Assembly (NCBI RefSeq): GCF_029433445.1
Contig: NZ_JAQTIC010000002.1
Location: 1-64,000, forward strand
Reading direction: 5' to 3'
Length of the DNA stretch: 64,000 nucleotides
Source: Lactobacillus sp. ESL0701
GTDB lineage: Bacteria > Bacillota > Bacilli > Lactobacillales > Lactobacillaceae
Positions 17,399 through 29,165 of this stretch are shown piece by piece. Both the position numbers and the translations under genes were made by a program. Under the pieces are notes generated by a model. That model searched no databases, was not told where the DNA came from, and was given only the letters and a program-made list of their open reading frames with translations. Numbering within the stretch: position 1 is the first letter of the stretch; the number at the start of each line of letters is the position of its first letter.

Positions 17399-17922
17399 TG
17401 ACGTCGATTGAAATTACCTATAATGATGAGGTTGGCTTTTTAGAGAATGCTGATCGTGATTGGCAGGATTGGATTGCGAAGTTGTTGTTACTTGCTAAAA
17501 AGGCAATTGCTAAAGAAAATAACTTGGCAATGAGTATCAATTTTGTTGATGAAGAACGTAGTCATGCGATTAACAAACAATATCGTGAAAAAGATCGACC
17601 AACTGATGTTATTTCGTTTGCAATTGAAGATGGCGAAGATGACTTAAATCTTGCAGCTTTTACTACAGATCCCGACTTTCAAGAAGATATCGGCGACTTG
17701 TTTATGTGTCCGAGCGTGATTGAACGTCATAGCAAGGAATACGGAACAGGCTGGGACCGTGAATTTGGTTATACCTTAGTTCACGGCTTTTTGCATCTTA
17801 ATGGTTATGACCATATTGAGCCTGATGAAGCAAAAGAAATGTTTGGTATCCAAGGCAAAGTACTTGAAGAATACGGCTTACCACTGTATCCTGACCAATT
17901 AGATGAAGGCAGAGGAAAATAA
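17398..17922 (+). CDS. ybeY: Endoribonuclease/rRNA maturation factor YbeY
   Basis: A 174-residue zinc metalloprotein needed for 16S rRNA 3'-end maturation and ribosome quality control. The metal motif [11 protein letters not shown] (HxxxHxxxxxH) is intact, and the family segment [12 protein letters not shown] precedes it. It overlaps both neighbours (phoH and era) by 1 nt, so the three are translationally coupled. The diacylglycerol kinase and cytidine deaminase genes that sit here in some Firmicutes are absent. Confidence 0.95.
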   Translation: MTSIEITYNDEVGFLENADRDWQDWIAKLLLLAKKAIAKENNLAMSINFVDEERSHAINKQYREKDRPTDVISFAIEDGEDDLNLAAFTTDPDFQEDIGDLFMCPSVIERHSKEYGTGWDREFGYTLVHGFLHLNGYDHIEPDEAKEMFGIQGKVLEEYGLPLYPDQLDEGRGK

Positions 17923-18830
17923 TGACTGAAAATAAGAAAAATAAATCTGGTTTTGTTGCATTAGTCGGTCGACCAAACGTTGGTAAATCAACTTTAATGA
18001 ATAATTTGGTTGGTCAAAAGGTGGCAATTACTTCTAATAAGCCGCAGACAACTCGCGATAAGATTTCTGGTATTTACACAACAGATGATATGCAAGTTGT
18101 CTTTGTTGATACGCCGGGAATCTTTAAGCCGCATCTTAAACTAGATGATTACATGGATAAAGCTAGTATTTCTAGTTTAAACGATGTTGACCTAGTTTTA
18201 TTTATGGTTGAACCGGAAAAAATGGGCAAGGGTGACGAATATATCATCGACTTGTTGAAGCAGGTCAAAGTACCTGTCTTTTTGGTAATCAACAAGGTTG
18301 ACCAAGTTAATCCGAATAACTTATTGCCAATTATTGATTCGTATCGCAAACTTGATTTGTTCAAGGAATTTTTGCCAATTTCCGCAACTCAAGGAGTTGG
18401 CATTACCGACTTAATCGCTACTTTGCACCAATATTTACCTGAAGGTCCTGACTATTATGATCCTGAACAGATTACTGATCGTCCCGAATATTTTATGGTT
18501 GCAGAATTAGTGCGTGAACAAATTCTAAAGTTAACGGCTGAAGAAGTACCGCACGCTGCAGCTGTTTGGGTTGAACGGATGAACCAGCACGAGAAGGGCA
18601 AGTTGCAAATCGAAGCAACGATTTATGTTGAAAAAGATGGGCAAAAGGGAATTATTATTGGCAAGGGCGGAAAAATGCTTAAGCAGATTGGTATTAATTC
18701 CCGCCGTCAAATCGAAAATTTGCTCGGTGAAAAGGTTAATTTGCATTTATGGGTTAAGGTGCAACATAATTGGCGGTCTGACCCAAGCTTTTTAAAGCAA
18801 ATCGGTTATGACAAGAAGGCACTCTCATAA
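17922..18830 (+). CDS. era: GTPase Era
   Basis: A 302-residue essential GTPase that binds the 3' end of 16S rRNA and aids 30S assembly. GTPase motifs are G1 [11 protein letters not shown]3 DTPGI and G4 NKVD. The C-terminal KH domain has [15 protein letters not shown]. The usual length. It lies end to end with ybeY and recO. Confidence 0.97.
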   Translation: MTENKKNKSGFVALVGRPNVGKSTLMNNLVGQKVAITSNKPQTTRDKISGIYTTDDMQVVFVDTPGIFKPHLKLDDYMDKASISSLNDVDLVLFMVEPEKMGKGDEYIIDLLKQVKVPVFLVINKVDQVNPNNLLPIIDSYRKLDLFKEFLPISATQGVGITDLIATLHQYLPEGPDYYDPEQITDRPEYFMVAELVREQILKLTAEEVPHAAAVWVERMNQHEKGKLQIEATIYVEKDGQKGIIIGKGGKMLKQIGINSRRQIENLLGEKVNLHLWVKVQHNWRSDPSFLKQIGYDKKALS

Positions 18831-19583
18831 ATGACACGTGAACTTAAAGAAGTTCAAGGCATTATTTTTAAACGCCAAAAATTTAAAGAAGCAGATTTAC
18901 TAGCTAAGATTATTACCAAAGAAAATGGCATCATTACGATGATTGCTCGTGGAGCATTGCGACCTAAGTCAAAATTAGGGGCAGCCTTACTCAATTTTTC
19001 TTACGGAACGTATATTATTTATACGAGTGGTCAAGGTCTAAGTAATTTGCGCACTTATAAAGAAGTAAAGCAATTTGATGGGTTATTTAACGATTTAACC
19101 AAGAATGCTTATGCTTCTTTTATTTTAGATTTGGTTGACCATGCTTTTGTGGAATACCAGCCTCTTGGTAAGTATTATTCATTGATTGAATTTGCCTTAC
19201 AAAAAATCAATGCGGGTATTGATCCAGAGATGATTACGCAAATTTGTCAAATGCAGCTGTTGGATGCTTATGGGGTTGCCCCAGAATTACGCAGGTGCGT
19301 TATTTGTGGGAAGGAACAAGGCGTTTTTGATTATTCAATTAAGCGCGGCGGCATTATTTGCAGTGACCATTTTTATCAAGAAGCTAGTCGCATGCATTTA
19401 GAACCGAAAGAAACAGCGGTTTTAAGAACCATTGGTTTACTGCCGATTGCGCGGCTAGGTTCAATTACGGTTAATGAACCAACCAAAAAGGCAACTCGCA
19501 AAGCTATTGACCTCATTTATCAAGAAACTGTTGACCTAAATTTAAAGACGAAGAAGTTCTTAGATGAATTAAAATTATTTTGA
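18831..19583 (+). CDS. recO: DNA repair protein RecO
   Basis: A 250-residue recombination mediator that helps load RecA onto SSB-coated DNA in the RecFOR pathway. It has an N-terminal OB fold ([33 protein letters not shown]) and a helical C-terminal domain with a zinc-finger-like cluster (CVICGKEQ and, later, GGIICSDHF). Its ATG follows the era stop directly. The glyQS T-box leader begins just after its end. Confidence 0.94.
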   Translation: MTRELKEVQGIIFKRQKFKEADLLAKIITKENGIITMIARGALRPKSKLGAALLNFSYGTYIIYTSGQGLSNLRTYKEVKQFDGLFNDLTKNAYASFILDLVDHAFVEYQPLGKYYSLIEFALQKINAGIDPEMITQICQMQLLDAYGVAPELRRCVICGKEQGVFDYSIKRGGIICSDHFYQEASRMHLEPKETAVLRTIGLLPIARLGSITVNEPTKKATRKAIDLIYQETVDLNLKTKKFLDELKLF

Positions 19584-19599
19584 CTAAATCTTTTGTTTA

Positions 19600-19807
19600 C
19601 ATCCGTGATTATGGTAAAATACCAATGTACTTTGGTAATAATGAGGATTTAAAAAAGTACCAGCTAAGCGAGTGTCGGTAGTGTAAGGACATCTGGGAAA
19701 CAGGCACCTCTAGCCAAATCAATTAAGAGCAGAGAAGATATTCTCTGAATTAGGGTGGAACCGCGATTAAATCTCGTCCCTATGCAAGTTTTGCATAGGC
19801 TTTTTTT
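19600..19807 (+). promoter_or_regulatory. Glycine T-box riboswitch of glyQS (specifier GGC)
   Basis: A classical T-box leader. Apical Stem I element GGTAGTGTAAGG, specifier GGC at 19703-19705 in AACAGGCACCTC, T-box sequence AGGGTGGAACCGCG at 19752-19765, and terminator CCTATGCAA / TTGCATAGG plus seven T's at 19778-19807. The UGG-type bulge pairs with the CCA end of uncharged tRNA(Gly) to prevent termination. The leader gives a built-in reference for reading the hisS leader. Confidence 0.95.
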
Positions 19808-19833
19808 ATGGCCTCATGCAGGGAGGAATTAAT

Positions 19834-20751
19834 ATGGCAAAGAAAAAATTAACAATTCAAGAAATGATTTTTAAATTGGAAGAATTTTGGTCTTCCAAGG
19901 GTTGTATGATTATGCCGTCATACGATGTTGAAAAAGGGGCCGGAACAATGAGTCCGTATACTTTTTTACGGGCAGTAGGTCCAGAGCCATGGGCAGCATG
20001 TTATGTGGAACCATCAAGACGGCCAGCAGATGGTCGTTATGGTGATAATCCTAACCGGCTGTTCCAGCACCACCAATTTCAGGCAGTAATTAAGCCGGCT
20101 CCAGAAAATATTCAACAATACTATTTGGATAGCTTGAAGGTATTAGGCATTAATCCATTAGAGCACGATATTCGCTTTGTTGAAGATAACTGGGAGAATC
20201 CATCGATGGGTTGTGCTGGTGTTGGTTGGGAAGTTTGGCTTGATGGGATGGAAGTCAGTCAATTTACTTATTTCCAAACTGTCGGTGAACTTGACGTTAA
20301 GCCAACTATGAGTGAAATCACTTACGGGGTTGAACGGCTTGCTTCCTATATTCAAGATGTTAATTCTGTCTTTGACCTTGAATGGGGCAATGGTGTACTT
20401 TATCGTGACATCTTTAAAGAAGCAGAATATGAGCACTCTAAGTATGCTTTTGAAGAATCAAACCAAGAGAATTTATTAAAATCCTTCGATGTTTATGAAA
20501 AAACTGCTAAACGTTTGTTAAGTCAAAACTTAGTTCAACCTGCTTATGACTATATTTTGAAGTGTTCACATACTTTTAACTTGCTTGATGCGCGCGGGGC
20601 CGTTTCGGTTACTGAACGTGCAGGTTATCTGGCAAGAATTCGTAATTTAGCCCATGAAGTAGCTGTTTGTTTTGTTCAAGAACGTGAAAAGCGCGGCTTT
20701 CCATTATTAAAAAATGCAGAAGACAAGAAGGCGGGGCTTGAAAATGACTAA
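19834..20751 (+). CDS. glyQ: Glycyl-tRNA synthetase alpha subunit
   Basis: A 305-residue catalytic subunit of the bacterial alpha2beta2 enzyme. [38 protein letters not shown] and the [15 protein letters not shown] motif are diagnostic. The start is ATG 19834 after GGGAGGA; an upstream in-frame start near 19816 lies in the leader. The 3' end overlaps glyS by 8 nt. Confidence 0.97.
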   Translation: MAKKKLTIQEMIFKLEEFWSSKGCMIMPSYDVEKGAGTMSPYTFLRAVGPEPWAACYVEPSRRPADGRYGDNPNRLFQHHQFQAVIKPAPENIQQYYLDSLKVLGINPLEHDIRFVEDNWENPSMGCAGVGWEVWLDGMEVSQFTYFQTVGELDVKPTMSEITYGVERLASYIQDVNSVFDLEWGNGVLYRDIFKEAEYEHSKYAFEESNQENLLKSFDVYEKTAKRLLSQNLVQPAYDYILKCSHTFNLLDARGAVSVTERAGYLARIRNLAHEVAVCFVQEREKRGFPLLKNAEDKKAGLEND

Positions 20752-22810
20752 AAATTATTTGTTTGAAATTGGAATTGAAGAAATGCCAGCACATGTTGTT
20801 TCAAGAAGTGTGAAGCAATTAGCTGACAGAACCAGCAAATTTTTAAAAGAAAACGGTTTAAAATTTAAGAATATCAAGACTTACTCAACACCACGCCGCT
20901 TGACGATTGTTGTAGAAGAATTAGCTGAAAAGCAAGTTGATATTGACGAAATTAAAAAAGGTCCAGCTAAGAAGATTGCTCAGGATGCTGACGGTAATTG
21001 GACTAAGGCAGCTCAAGGTTTTGCCCGTGGTCAAGGCATGACAACCGATGATATTTACTTTGAAGAACTCAAAGGTACCGAATATGCTTATGTTCATGTC
21101 AAGCAAGAAGGCAAAAAAGCCAGCGATATTTTGCTGGGAATGAGCGACATTATTAAAGCAATGACTTTCCCAACTAAGATGCGTTGGGATTCTCATGACT
21201 TCGAATTTGTACGGCCAATTCACTGGATGGTTTCACTATTTGGCAGTGACGTTATTCCGGTTAAAATTTTAGATATTACTGCTGGTCGTAAAACCGAAGG
21301 TCACCGTTTCTTAGGCGATTCCGTTGTTTTAGCTAGTGCAGATGATTACGAAGAAGCATTAAAGAATCAATTTGTAATTGTTGACGCTGACGAACGTAAA
21401 GAAATGATCGTTCAACAGATGAATGATTTGGTTGAAAAGAACGATTGGCAGATTAAACTGGACAAGAACTTACTTGAAGAAGTTACTAATTTGGTTGAAT
21501 ATCCAACTGTCTTTGCCGGTACTTTTGCCGAAAAATACTTGGAAATGCCGCAAGAAGTTTTAATTACTTCAATGAAGGATAACCAACGTTACTTTGAGGT
21601 TTACGACAAGCAAGGTCAACTGATCAACCACTTTATTGCTGTTCGTAATGGTAATAAAGATTACCTGGATAATGTTATTTCTGGTAACGAAAAGGTATTG
21701 GTTGCCCGACTTGACGATGCTCAATTCTTCTATGATGAGGACCGCAAGTATCCATTAAGTCATTTTGTTCAAAGATTGAACAATGTATCCTTCCACGATA
21801 AGATTGGTTCGATGGCCGAAAAGACTCAACGTGTTCGGATTATTGGTGACTTTTTAGCTGAAAAATGGAACTTGGACAAGCAAACTGTAACTGACTTTGA
21901 TCGTGCCAGCGAATTATACAAATTCGATTTGGTTACGCAAATGGTCGGTGAATTTGCAGAATTGCAAGGGATAATGGGCATGCATTATGCTCGGCTTGCC
22001 GGTGAAAATGACGATGTTGCTGTTGCTATTAAGGAACACTACATGCCATTATCTGCTGAAGGTCAACTGCCGCAAACAACTGTTGGTGCATTGTTATCAG
22101 TTGCTGATAAGCTTGATACCATCATTACTTTCTTTGCTGCTGGTATGATTCCAACCTCATCTAATGATCCGTATGCTTTGCGCCGGTACGCTTATGGGAT
22201 TGTTCGCATTTTACTTAACCAAGAGTGGTCATTACCATTTAATCAAGTTTTGCCACAAATCGTCAGCTTGCTTGATGGTAAAACTGCTGCCAAGATGCCA
22301 AAATCAGAAAGTCAAGATGAAGAGATTGCTTCCTTCATTCGTGATCGGATCAATCAATACTTGCAAAAGAATAAGTTTAAGTATGATATTATTGATGCGG
22401 TTCTTGCTTCTAGCCAACAGGATCCAATTCAAATTTTAACCGCGGCATCAGTTCTGCAGTCACATCATGATGACGAGCAGTTTAAACCAGTTGTTGAAAG
22501 TTTGACAAGAATCAATAATATTTTGAAGAAAGCTAAGTTTAAAGGACAGATTACAATTAATCCAGACTTATTTGACGATGCAACTGAAACTGAACTTTAT
22601 GCTGGTGTGCAAAACTTACAAGAGTTAACAGATTTAACTGAACTATATAATGGTTTTGTTAAATTACAACCGGTCATTGACCGCTACTTTGACACTAATA
22701 TGATTATGGCTAAGGACGAAGCCGTTAAAAATAACCGACTAGCACAATTAAGTGCAGTTGGCGATTTGGCTGAACGTTTGGGTGATTTAAGTAAATTAGT
22801 TATTAAATAA
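20744..22810 (+). CDS. glyS: Glycyl-tRNA synthetase beta subunit
   Basis: A 688-residue subunit responsible for tRNA(Gly) recognition. Family features are the N-terminal [15 protein letters not shown], the EGHRFLG segment, the HD-domain-like middle and a C-terminal DALR-type anticodon-binding region. The start is ATG 20744 inside the glyQ reading frame. The gene is followed 24 nt later by dnaG and probably shares the transcript. Confidence 0.97.
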   Translation: MTKNYLFEIGIEEMPAHVVSRSVKQLADRTSKFLKENGLKFKNIKTYSTPRRLTIVVEELAEKQVDIDEIKKGPAKKIAQDADGNWTKAAQGFARGQGMTTDDIYFEELKGTEYAYVHVKQEGKKASDILLGMSDIIKAMTFPTKMRWDSHDFEFVRPIHWMVSLFGSDVIPVKILDITAGRKTEGHRFLGDSVVLASADDYEEALKNQFVIVDADERKEMIVQQMNDLVEKNDWQIKLDKNLLEEVTNLVEYPTVFAGTFAEKYLEMPQEVLITSMKDNQRYFEVYDKQGQLINHFIAVRNGNKDYLDNVISGNEKVLVARLDDAQFFYDEDRKYPLSHFVQRLNNVSFHDKIGSMAEKTQRVRIIGDFLAEKWNLDKQTVTDFDRASELYKFDLVTQMVGEFAELQGIMGMHYARLAGENDDVAVAIKEHYMPLSAEGQLPQTTVGALLSVADKLDTIITFFAAGMIPTSSNDPYALRRYAYGIVRILLNQEWSLPFNQVLPQIVSLLDGKTAAKMPKSESQDEEIASFIRDRINQYLQKNKFKYDIIDAVLASSQQDPIQILTAASVLQSHHDDEQFKPVVESLTRINNILKKAKFKGQITINPDLFDDATETELYAGVQNLQELTDLTELYNGFVKLQPVIDRYFDTNMIMAKDEAVKNNRLAQLSAVGDLAERLGDLSKLVIK

Positions 22811-22834
22811 GTTAATCAGGAATAGGTGATATGA

Positions 22835-24649
22835 ATGGCTGGTTTGATTCCAGAAGAAACAATTGCCAAGGTGCGCAATAATGTTAACATTGTTAATGTA
22901 ATCAGCCAGTATGTCTCACTTGAAAAGAAAGGCAAAGACTATATTGGTCTTTGCCCTTTTCATGAAGAAAAAACACCATCGTTTACCGTTAATGAAGAGA
23001 AGCAATTTTTCAAATGCTTTGGCTGCGGCAAGGGGGGCAATGTCTTTAAGTTCTTAATGGAGAAGGACAATTTAACTTTTCCCGAAAGTGTGCGTAAGGT
23101 TGCCGATTTTGCCCATATTGATATTGGCGAAACCGGACAAAGCAGTCAAACCAGCAACCCGCTGATTAAAATGCATCAAGATGCTTGTGACTTTTATCAG
23201 CGGGTGTTGACCTCAACTAACGCTGGTAAACGGGGACTAGCATATGCGCAATCGCGAGAACTTGACGATGAAATTATTGCTCACTTCAAGATTGGTTACG
23301 CGCCAAAGCAAAACAATTTATTGCTGACATACTTAAAGGGACGTGGTTATTCAAACGATGAGTTAGCCTCTAGCGGCTTATTTGTACAGACTCAAGATGG
23401 TGAGCTCTTTGACCGCTTTCGTGATCGGCTGATGTTTCCGCTAAGTAACGAGAGTGATTACGTTATTGGCTTTTCCGGTAGACGTTTGTCGACAGATAAG
23501 ACAGAAGCGAAATATATCAATAGTCCAGAGACGCCAATTTTTACCAAATCCAAGTTGCTATTTCACTTTGCGGAAGCTAAAAAAGCAGCTCGAGATGAAG
23601 GGCATTTGGTGTTATATGAAGGCTATATGGATGTAATCGCAGCTTACAAGGCGGATATTAAGTCTGGAATTGCTTCAATGGGAACAAGTTTGACGGATCA
23701 GCAGGTTTACATGCTGCGGCGAATTACCAAAAATATTGTCATCAATTATGATGGTGATGATCCCGGAGTTCATGCTGAAGAGCGAGCTGCCAAAATGTTT
23801 GATAAGGCTGGCGGCTTTAATATTGGGATTGTTGTTCTACCAGAAAAATTGGATCCCGATGAATATGTCAAAAAATATGGTGCTGCCAAATATCGCGATG
23901 AAATTAAGGGTGCATTAACGCCGACTGACTTTTTCTTAAAGCGATTAGCACAAAAGTATAATTTAGCTAATGACCGCGAAAAAATCGCCTATCTCAACGA
24001 TGCCGTTAAGGAAATTGCTGAATTGTCAAATCCAGTTGAGCAAGACTTATATTTGGAACGGATTGCTCAGGCGCAGAATGTTTCTAAGGATTCTCTCAAG
24101 GTCAACCTGCTGCGGCAGCGCCGGATTAATAATGCAGCTCAAAGACATAAAAATAGTGGTGGTCCAGTTGATCCTATTTTGGAGGATGACTCGACACCAA
24201 TTATTGAAGCCGAACAAACTGCCAAAATTGATCCGATTCAAACTAGATTATTATATTTATTTATGCATTCAGAACATGCCCGTGATTTTTTGCTTGAAAA
24301 TAATTTTTTATTTCCAGATGAAAAATATGCAGATTTAGCTGAATTATGGTTAAAATTTAGTGAAGAACATGAAAATCCAACAATAAATAGTTTCTTAGAT
24401 TTTATTCCTGACGAACTTCAAGGTATAATAGTAAGTACTGAAATGACAGATATGCCCCAGGATTTTTCTGACCGCGAACTTGAAGAGCAGATGGCTGCAC
24501 TTGAGATGCGTAAAATTAATGCCCAGCTGAAAGATCTAGAAAATCAGTTGCAGGATGCCAAACGCAAAACAGACACAAATGAAATTATTGCCATTACTCA
24601 GAAAATTTTGCAGTTAAAGAGGATTCAGGGTCAAAGGGGGGCCTTTTAG
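22835..24649 (+). CDS. dnaG: DNA primase
   Basis: A 604-residue primase that makes RNA primers for replication. Domains in order: the N-terminal zinc-binding domain ([11 protein letters not shown] with [10 protein letters not shown]), the TOPRIM catalytic domain near 260-345 ([28 protein letters not shown]) and a divergent C-terminal helicase-interaction domain. It overlaps rpoD by 1 nt. The dnaG-rpoD pair is the Firmicute macromolecular synthesis operon core. Confidence 0.96.
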   Translation: MAGLIPEETIAKVRNNVNIVNVISQYVSLEKKGKDYIGLCPFHEEKTPSFTVNEEKQFFKCFGCGKGGNVFKFLMEKDNLTFPESVRKVADFAHIDIGETGQSSQTSNPLIKMHQDACDFYQRVLTSTNAGKRGLAYAQSRELDDEIIAHFKIGYAPKQNNLLLTYLKGRGYSNDELASSGLFVQTQDGELFDRFRDRLMFPLSNESDYVIGFSGRRLSTDKTEAKYINSPETPIFTKSKLLFHFAEAKKAARDEGHLVLYEGYMDVIAAYKADIKSGIASMGTSLTDQQVYMLRRITKNIVINYDGDDPGVHAEERAAKMFDKAGGFNIGIVVLPEKLDPDEYVKKYGAAKYRDEIKGALTPTDFFLKRLAQKYNLANDREKIAYLNDAVKEIAELSNPVEQDLYLERIAQAQNVSKDSLKVNLLRQRRINNAAQRHKNSGGPVDPILEDDSTPIIEAEQTAKIDPIQTRLLYLFMHSEHARDFLLENNFLFPDEKYADLAELWLKFSEEHENPTINSFLDFIPDELQGIIVSTEMTDMPQDFSDRELEEQMAALEMRKINAQLKDLENQLQDAKRKTDTNEIIAITQKILQLKRIQGQRGAF

Positions 24650-25770
24650 TGGTAGAAAAGAAAAACACTAACCAAGAAGAAGAACTATCATTAGACAAGG
24701 TAGTTAAAAAAATTGTCAAAGAAGTTAAAAAAGACAAGGCAATTACCGAAGAAGAATTTACTAAGCAGTTAATTAAGCCGTATAAACTGCAAGGTAAGGC
24801 CGTTGATCAATTGGTGCAGGAGTTTGAAGATAATGGTATCAGCATCGTTGATGAAAAGGGTGAACCTTCAAAATTAGCCTTGAAAAAGCAAAAGGATGTT
24901 GAAAAGGCTGAATTAAAAGACATGTCTGCACCTTCAAGTGTGCGTATGAACGATCCAGTTCGGATGTATCTGAAAGAAATTGGTCGTGTACCACTTCTTA
25001 ATGCTGACCAAGAAATTTCTTTGGCTAAGAGAATTGAAAAGGGCGACGAAGAAGCTAAGCAGGAATTAGCAGAAGCTAACTTGCGGTTAGTTGTTTCCAT
25101 TGCTAAACGTTATGTTGGGCGTGGAATGTCGTTTCTTGATCTAATTCAAGAAGGTAATATGGGCTTAATGAAGGCTGTCGACAAATTCGATTATAGCCTT
25201 GGATTTAAGTTTTCAACTTATGCAACTTGGTGGATTAGACAAGCAATTACGCGTGCGATTGCCGATCAAGCACGGACAATTAGAATCCCAGTTCACATGG
25301 TTGAAACCATTAACAAATTAATTCGGATTCAACGGCAACTATTGCAAGACTTAGGTCGTGAACCAGTGCCTGAAGAAATCGGTGCTGAAATGGATATGCC
25401 AACAAGCAAGGTGCGCGACATCTTAAAGATTGCTCAAGAGCCAGTGTCTTTAGAAACCCCAATTGGTGAGGAAGATGATTCACACTTAGGTGACTTCATC
25501 AAGGATAAAGATGCCACTAGTCCTGAACAACATGCTTCTTACGAGATGCTCAAAGAGCAATTGGAAGAAGTCCTTGATACCCTAACTGACCGTGAAGAAA
25601 ATGTTTTACGGTTGCGGTTTGGTCTTGACGATGGTCGGACACGGACACTTGAAGAAGTAGGAAAAGTCTTCGGTGTTACTCGTGAACGGATTCGGCAGAT
25701 TGAGGCTAAAGCTTTGCGCAAGTTGCGTCATCCTAGCCGTTCTAACCAATTACGTGACTTTTTAGATTAA
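24649..25770 (+). CDS. rpoD: RNA polymerase primary sigma factor (sigma-A)
   Basis: A 373-residue housekeeping sigma factor. Region 1.2 begins near [15 protein letters not shown], region 2 contains the -10-recognising [17 protein letters not shown], region 3 is [14 protein letters not shown], and region 4.2 has the -35-binding [27 protein letters not shown]. The short N-terminus without a long acidic region 1.1 is typical of Firmicutes. Starts at GTG 24649, overlapping the dnaG stop. Confidence 0.97.
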   Translation: MVEKKNTNQEEELSLDKVVKKIVKEVKKDKAITEEEFTKQLIKPYKLQGKAVDQLVQEFEDNGISIVDEKGEPSKLALKKQKDVEKAELKDMSAPSSVRMNDPVRMYLKEIGRVPLLNADQEISLAKRIEKGDEEAKQELAEANLRLVVSIAKRYVGRGMSFLDLIQEGNMGLMKAVDKFDYSLGFKFSTYATWWIRQAITRAIADQARTIRIPVHMVETINKLIRIQRQLLQDLGREPVPEEIGAEMDMPTSKVRDILKIAQEPVSLETPIGEEDDSHLGDFIKDKDATSPEQHASYEMLKEQLEEVLDTLTDREENVLRLRFGLDDGRTRTLEEVGKVFGVTRERIRQIEAKALRKLRHPSRSNQLRDFLD

Positions 25771-25774
25771 TAAT

Positions 25775-25818
25775 AAAAAAGGATGATGAATATCGTACGA
25801 TTTCATCATCCTTTTTGT
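25775..25818. terminator. Bidirectional terminator after rpoD
   Basis: AAAAAGGATGATGAA and TTCATCATCCTTTTT flank an 11-nt loop. It closes the rpoD transcript and abuts the stop of the convergent Nudix gene. Confidence 0.87.
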
Positions 25819-26259
25819 TTAAAATAATTCGTCACGGTTACCGTCAAGCAAGTGTTCATAAGTTTGCTCATTAAAGTAAACTTGTAAATCCCGATCAAAG
25901 TTGTAGGCAAGTTGGTGGCTCATTAATTCATCCTTGGTCATCCAAGTTAGAGCACCTTCATTTGAAGCTTGAACATTACCAGTAAAGTTATCAGCGATAT
26001 AAAACAACACAATGTAGCGATCACCATTCTCGTCATAAAATTGTTTAATTCCTGCTAAACGTGGCTTGGTAATTGTTAAGTTTGTTTCTTCTTTAACTTC
26101 ACGGACAACTGAATCATGGAATGATTCATGTGCCTCCACGTGACCACCTGGGAAAGTTAGTCCAGGCCACGTGGGGTCATTGCGGTTTAAGACTAAAATT
26201 TTATCGTCTTTAGTTATCATACACATATTAGTTAACGTAACACGTTCGGTTCGATCCAT
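25819..26259 (-). CDS. Nudix hydrolase, probable 8-oxo-dGTP diphosphatase type
   Basis: A 146-residue MutT-like protein. The Nudix box runs from GGHVEAHESFHDSVVREV to KEETNL (about residues 38-60), with the REVKEET catalytic core intact. NRNDPTWPGLTFPGG ahead of it resembles YtkD/MutX-type enzymes that cleanse the nucleotide pool. The substrate is inferred from family resemblance only. AAAGGAG precedes the ATG. It is a single gene, unrelated in sequence to the other Nudix protein in the window apart from the box. Confidence 0.87.
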   Translation of the reverse strand: MDRTERVTLTNMCMITKDDKILVLNRNDPTWPGLTFPGGHVEAHESFHDSVVREVKEETNLTITKPRLAGIKQFYDENGDRYIVLFYIADNFTGNVQASNEGALTWMTKDELMSHQLAYNFDRDLQVYFNEQTYEHLLDGNRDELF

Positions 26260-26443
26260 AATTACTCCTTTTAATTTGAATTTCTCTATAATCTTACCAC
26301 TTAGCTTGCCTGCATAAAAATCAGTTCTGGGGCTATTAGTAGACCAAAATAATAAATAGCCACTAATTTTTATTTTACTGGCTCCAACTAATAATTTTAT
26401 TATGTTAAAATTTGAGTGATACCTAGAGAGCAGAGGAATGAAA

Positions 26444-27133
26444 ATGAATTTACGGTTAAATACTTTAGCGCAAATGGTCGATCAAGGGGCACGAGTTGCT
26501 GACATCGGCACCGATCATGCATACTTGCCAATTGCATTAGTCCAATCTGGTAAAATTGACTACGCAATTGCCAGTGATATTGCTCAAGGACCACTAGATA
26601 ATGCCCGAGATGACATTGCTCAGGCTGGTCTTGAGAAGCAGATTGATGTGCGTTTGGGTGCTGGTCTAGTGACAATTACGCATGAAGATAAAATTGATAC
26701 GGTTGTAATTGCTGGTATGGGTGGCAAGTTAATGACAGAAATTCTCACTGCCGCTTGGCAGAATGGTTTCCAATTTAATACACTAGTGCTTGAGCCTAAT
26801 GTTGGTGAACCTGGGGTTCGAAAATGGCTTGTAGACCATAATTATCAAGTTGTGGCAGAAGACTTGATTGAGGAAGCTGGTCATACATATGAACTCATTA
26901 AGGCAATTCAGGTGAAAACACCAGTTAAGTTAAGTAGTGCAGAAATCTTCTTTGGACCCTTAATTTTACAAACCAAAAATCCTGTTTTTTACCAAAAATG
27001 GCATGGTCAACTTGCTTATCACCAGAAGCTATTAGCCAATTTAAACAAGGCTAAAAACAAGGATACAGAGCATATTAAACAAATTGAGCATGAAATTACA
27101 CTGATTGAGGAGGAATTAAATGACCAAGGTTAA
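26444..27133 (+). CDS. trmK: tRNA (adenine(22)-N1)-methyltransferase
   Basis: A 229-residue SAM-dependent enzyme that makes m1A22 in bacterial tRNA. The motif I region VADIGTDHAYLPIALV is family-specific, with AGMGGKLMTEIL and LVLEPNVGEPGVRKWL further on, and a C-terminal coiled-coil-like segment (about 185-229). Start ATG 26444 has AGAGG 8 nt upstream; ATG 26438 abuts the ribosome site. It overlaps the Nif3-like gene by 14 nt, a pairing found across Firmicutes. Confidence 0.94.
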   Translation: MNLRLNTLAQMVDQGARVADIGTDHAYLPIALVQSGKIDYAIASDIAQGPLDNARDDIAQAGLEKQIDVRLGAGLVTITHEDKIDTVVIAGMGGKLMTEILTAAWQNGFQFNTLVLEPNVGEPGVRKWLVDHNYQVVAEDLIEEAGHTYELIKAIQVKTPVKLSSAEIFFGPLILQTKNPVFYQKWHGQLAYHQKLLANLNKAKNKDTEHIKQIEHEITLIEEELNDQG

Positions 27134-27917
27134 AGATATTGTTGCTCGTTTGCGGCAAGACTTTCCTGAAGAAATTGCCAGTCAAGGTGATCCAGTTGGA
27201 CTGCAAATTGGATCACTCAAGCAGCCGGTTACCAAGGTACTGACTACACTTGACGTGCGGCCGCAAGTTGTTACTGAAGCAATTAATCAAGGCGCTAATT
27301 TGATTATTAGCCATCATCCGTTAATGTTTCATCCAGCGCGAAATTTAGACTTTGCGGATCCGCAAAATGCCATGTACGGTCAGATCATTGCACATGGCAT
27401 TACTGTTTATTCAATTCATACTAATTCTGATAAGGCACAAAATGGTTCCAGTGATTGGCAGGCAGAGGAACTGGGGTTAACTGATGTTGAACCGTTCTGC
27501 TTAGATGATGACGGAATTGCCATTGGTCGCAAAGGCAAATTGCCTCAAGCAATGACTGCTTATGATTTTGCTTATTATGTCAAACAGAAAATGAATATCA
27601 AAATGGCGCGGTTAATTACTGCTGATAATCAGCAGCTAATTTCAACAGTTGGCTTTATTTGTGGTGATGGCGGTAAATACTGGCACCAAGCAGTCGTTGA
27701 TGGGCTAGATGCCTTTATTACAGGCGACGTTTATTATCATACTGGTCATGATATGATTTCTGCAGGGTTAACAGTAGTTGATCCCGGGCACTATACTGAG
27801 AAGTTATTTAAGGATCGAATCTATAACTTGCTGCAAAAATGGAATACCGAATTAAATTGGCAAGTACAAATTGCCGTTTCTCAGGTTTCTACCAATCCGT
27901 TTCAAGATTTAATTTAA
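27120..27917 (+). CDS. Nif3-like dinuclear metal center hexameric protein
   Basis: A 265-residue protein of the NIF3/YqfO family. Metal-binding regions are LIISHHPLMFH and YSIHTNSD near the N-terminus and FITGDVYYHT / DPGHYTEKLF near the C-terminus. The shorter form without the central insertion seen in some Bacillus homologues. Members form toroidal hexamers. The biochemical activity is unsettled, and GTP cyclohydrolase type labels in databases are weakly supported. Linked to trmK by overlap. Confidence 0.92.
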   Translation: MTKVKDIVARLRQDFPEEIASQGDPVGLQIGSLKQPVTKVLTTLDVRPQVVTEAINQGANLIISHHPLMFHPARNLDFADPQNAMYGQIIAHGITVYSIHTNSDKAQNGSSDWQAEELGLTDVEPFCLDDDGIAIGRKGKLPQAMTAYDFAYYVKQKMNIKMARLITADNQQLISTVGFICGDGGKYWHQAVVDGLDAFITGDVYYHTGHDMISAGLTVVDPGHYTEKLFKDRIYNLLQKWNTELNWQVQIAVSQVSTNPFQDLI

Positions 27918-27926
27918 GGAGTAAAA

Positions 27927-29165
27927 ATGGAATATCCAAATTTGTTACCACGATTTTTAAAATATGTACAGGTTAATTCACGCTCTGATGAGCATTCAAC
28001 TCGTTTTCCATCAACGAAAAGAGAAGAAGACTTTCAAAAGCAGGTAATCATGAAGGATCTGGAGGAATTGGGTCTAAGTGACGTTCATTATAACCAAAAG
28101 TCCGGCTGTGTGATCGCTGAAATTCCAGCTAATATTACTAAAGATGTACCTGTCATGGGCTTTCTGGCTCATAGTGATACGGCTGACTTTAATTCAGAAA
28201 ATGTCAAGCCGCAAATCCATAAAAATTATGATGGTCACTCTAAAATTCAATTGGGTGATTCCGAATTTTATTTAGATCCAGAAGTTTTTCCGCATTTAAA
28301 AAATTATCAAGGACAAACAATTATCACTGCTTCCGGTGATACATTACTCGGTGGTGATGATAAGTGTGGTGTGTCTGAATTAGTAACTTTTGCGGAATAT
28401 TTGCTTACTCATCCGGAAATTAAGCACGGGAAAATTCGGCTTGCCTTTACACCTGATGAAGAAATCGGTACGGGTGCTGAGCACTTTGATGTTCCTGAAT
28501 TTGGTGCTGATTTTGCCTTTACAGTTGATGGTGAAGCTCCTGGCAAGCTTGACTGGGGGACTTTTTCTGCGGCACAGTTTAGCCTTGATATTCAAGGAGT
28601 TAATGTACATCCAGCTGTTGCCAAAGGACAAATGATTAACGCCATTCAAGTTGGAATTAATTTCCAAAATCAATTGCCACAAGATGAGGTACCAGAACAA
28701 ACAGATGGTAAGCAAGGATTTTATCATTTAATGAACTTTGCGGGTACTGTTGATAATGCTCATTTAGACTATATTATCCGTGACTTTGAGCGTGATGGTC
28801 TTGAAGAACGTAAGAACTTGGTTAAGTCAATTGTCGCTAAGATGAATGAAGAATTCGGTACTGAGCGGATTAAGCTTAAGATGTGGGATCAATATTACAA
28901 CATGGCTGATGAACTGGCTAAGCACATGGACATTGTAAATTTGGCTCGTGATGCTTATAAGGCAGAAGGACTAACAATTGATGAAGATCCTGTTCGTGGC
29001 GGCACAGACGGCTCGCAATTAACTTACATGGGTCTGCCATGTCCTAATCTCTTTGCCGGTGAAGAAAACATGCATGGTCGTTATGAATATACCGTTTTGG
29101 AATCAATGTACAAGGCAGTTGACGTAATGGTTAAGATGGCAGAATTAAACGCCGCCAATCATTAG
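27927..29165 (+). CDS. pepT: Peptidase T (tripeptide aminopeptidase)
   Basis: A 412-residue zinc aminopeptidase of family M20B that releases N-terminal residues from tripeptides in the cytosol. Metal and catalytic residues are visible in FLAHSDTADF, LLGGDDKCG, the general-base pair in TPDEEIGTG, and VRGGTDGSQLTYMGLPCPN, with the final ligand in EENMHGRYEY. AAGGAG precedes the ATG. It completes the peptide-use machinery typical of milk or gut lactobacilli. A terminator follows. Confidence 0.95.
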   Translation: MEYPNLLPRFLKYVQVNSRSDEHSTRFPSTKREEDFQKQVIMKDLEELGLSDVHYNQKSGCVIAEIPANITKDVPVMGFLAHSDTADFNSENVKPQIHKNYDGHSKIQLGDSEFYLDPEVFPHLKNYQGQTIITASGDTLLGGDDKCGVSELVTFAEYLLTHPEIKHGKIRLAFTPDEEIGTGAEHFDVPEFGADFAFTVDGEAPGKLDWGTFSAAQFSLDIQGVNVHPAVAKGQMINAIQVGINFQNQLPQDEVPEQTDGKQGFYHLMNFAGTVDNAHLDYIIRDFERDGLEERKNLVKSIVAKMNEEFGTERIKLKMWDQYYNMADELAKHMDIVNLARDAYKAEGLTIDEDPVRGGTDGSQLTYMGLPCPNLFAGEENMHGRYEYTVLESMYKAVDVMVKMAELNAANH

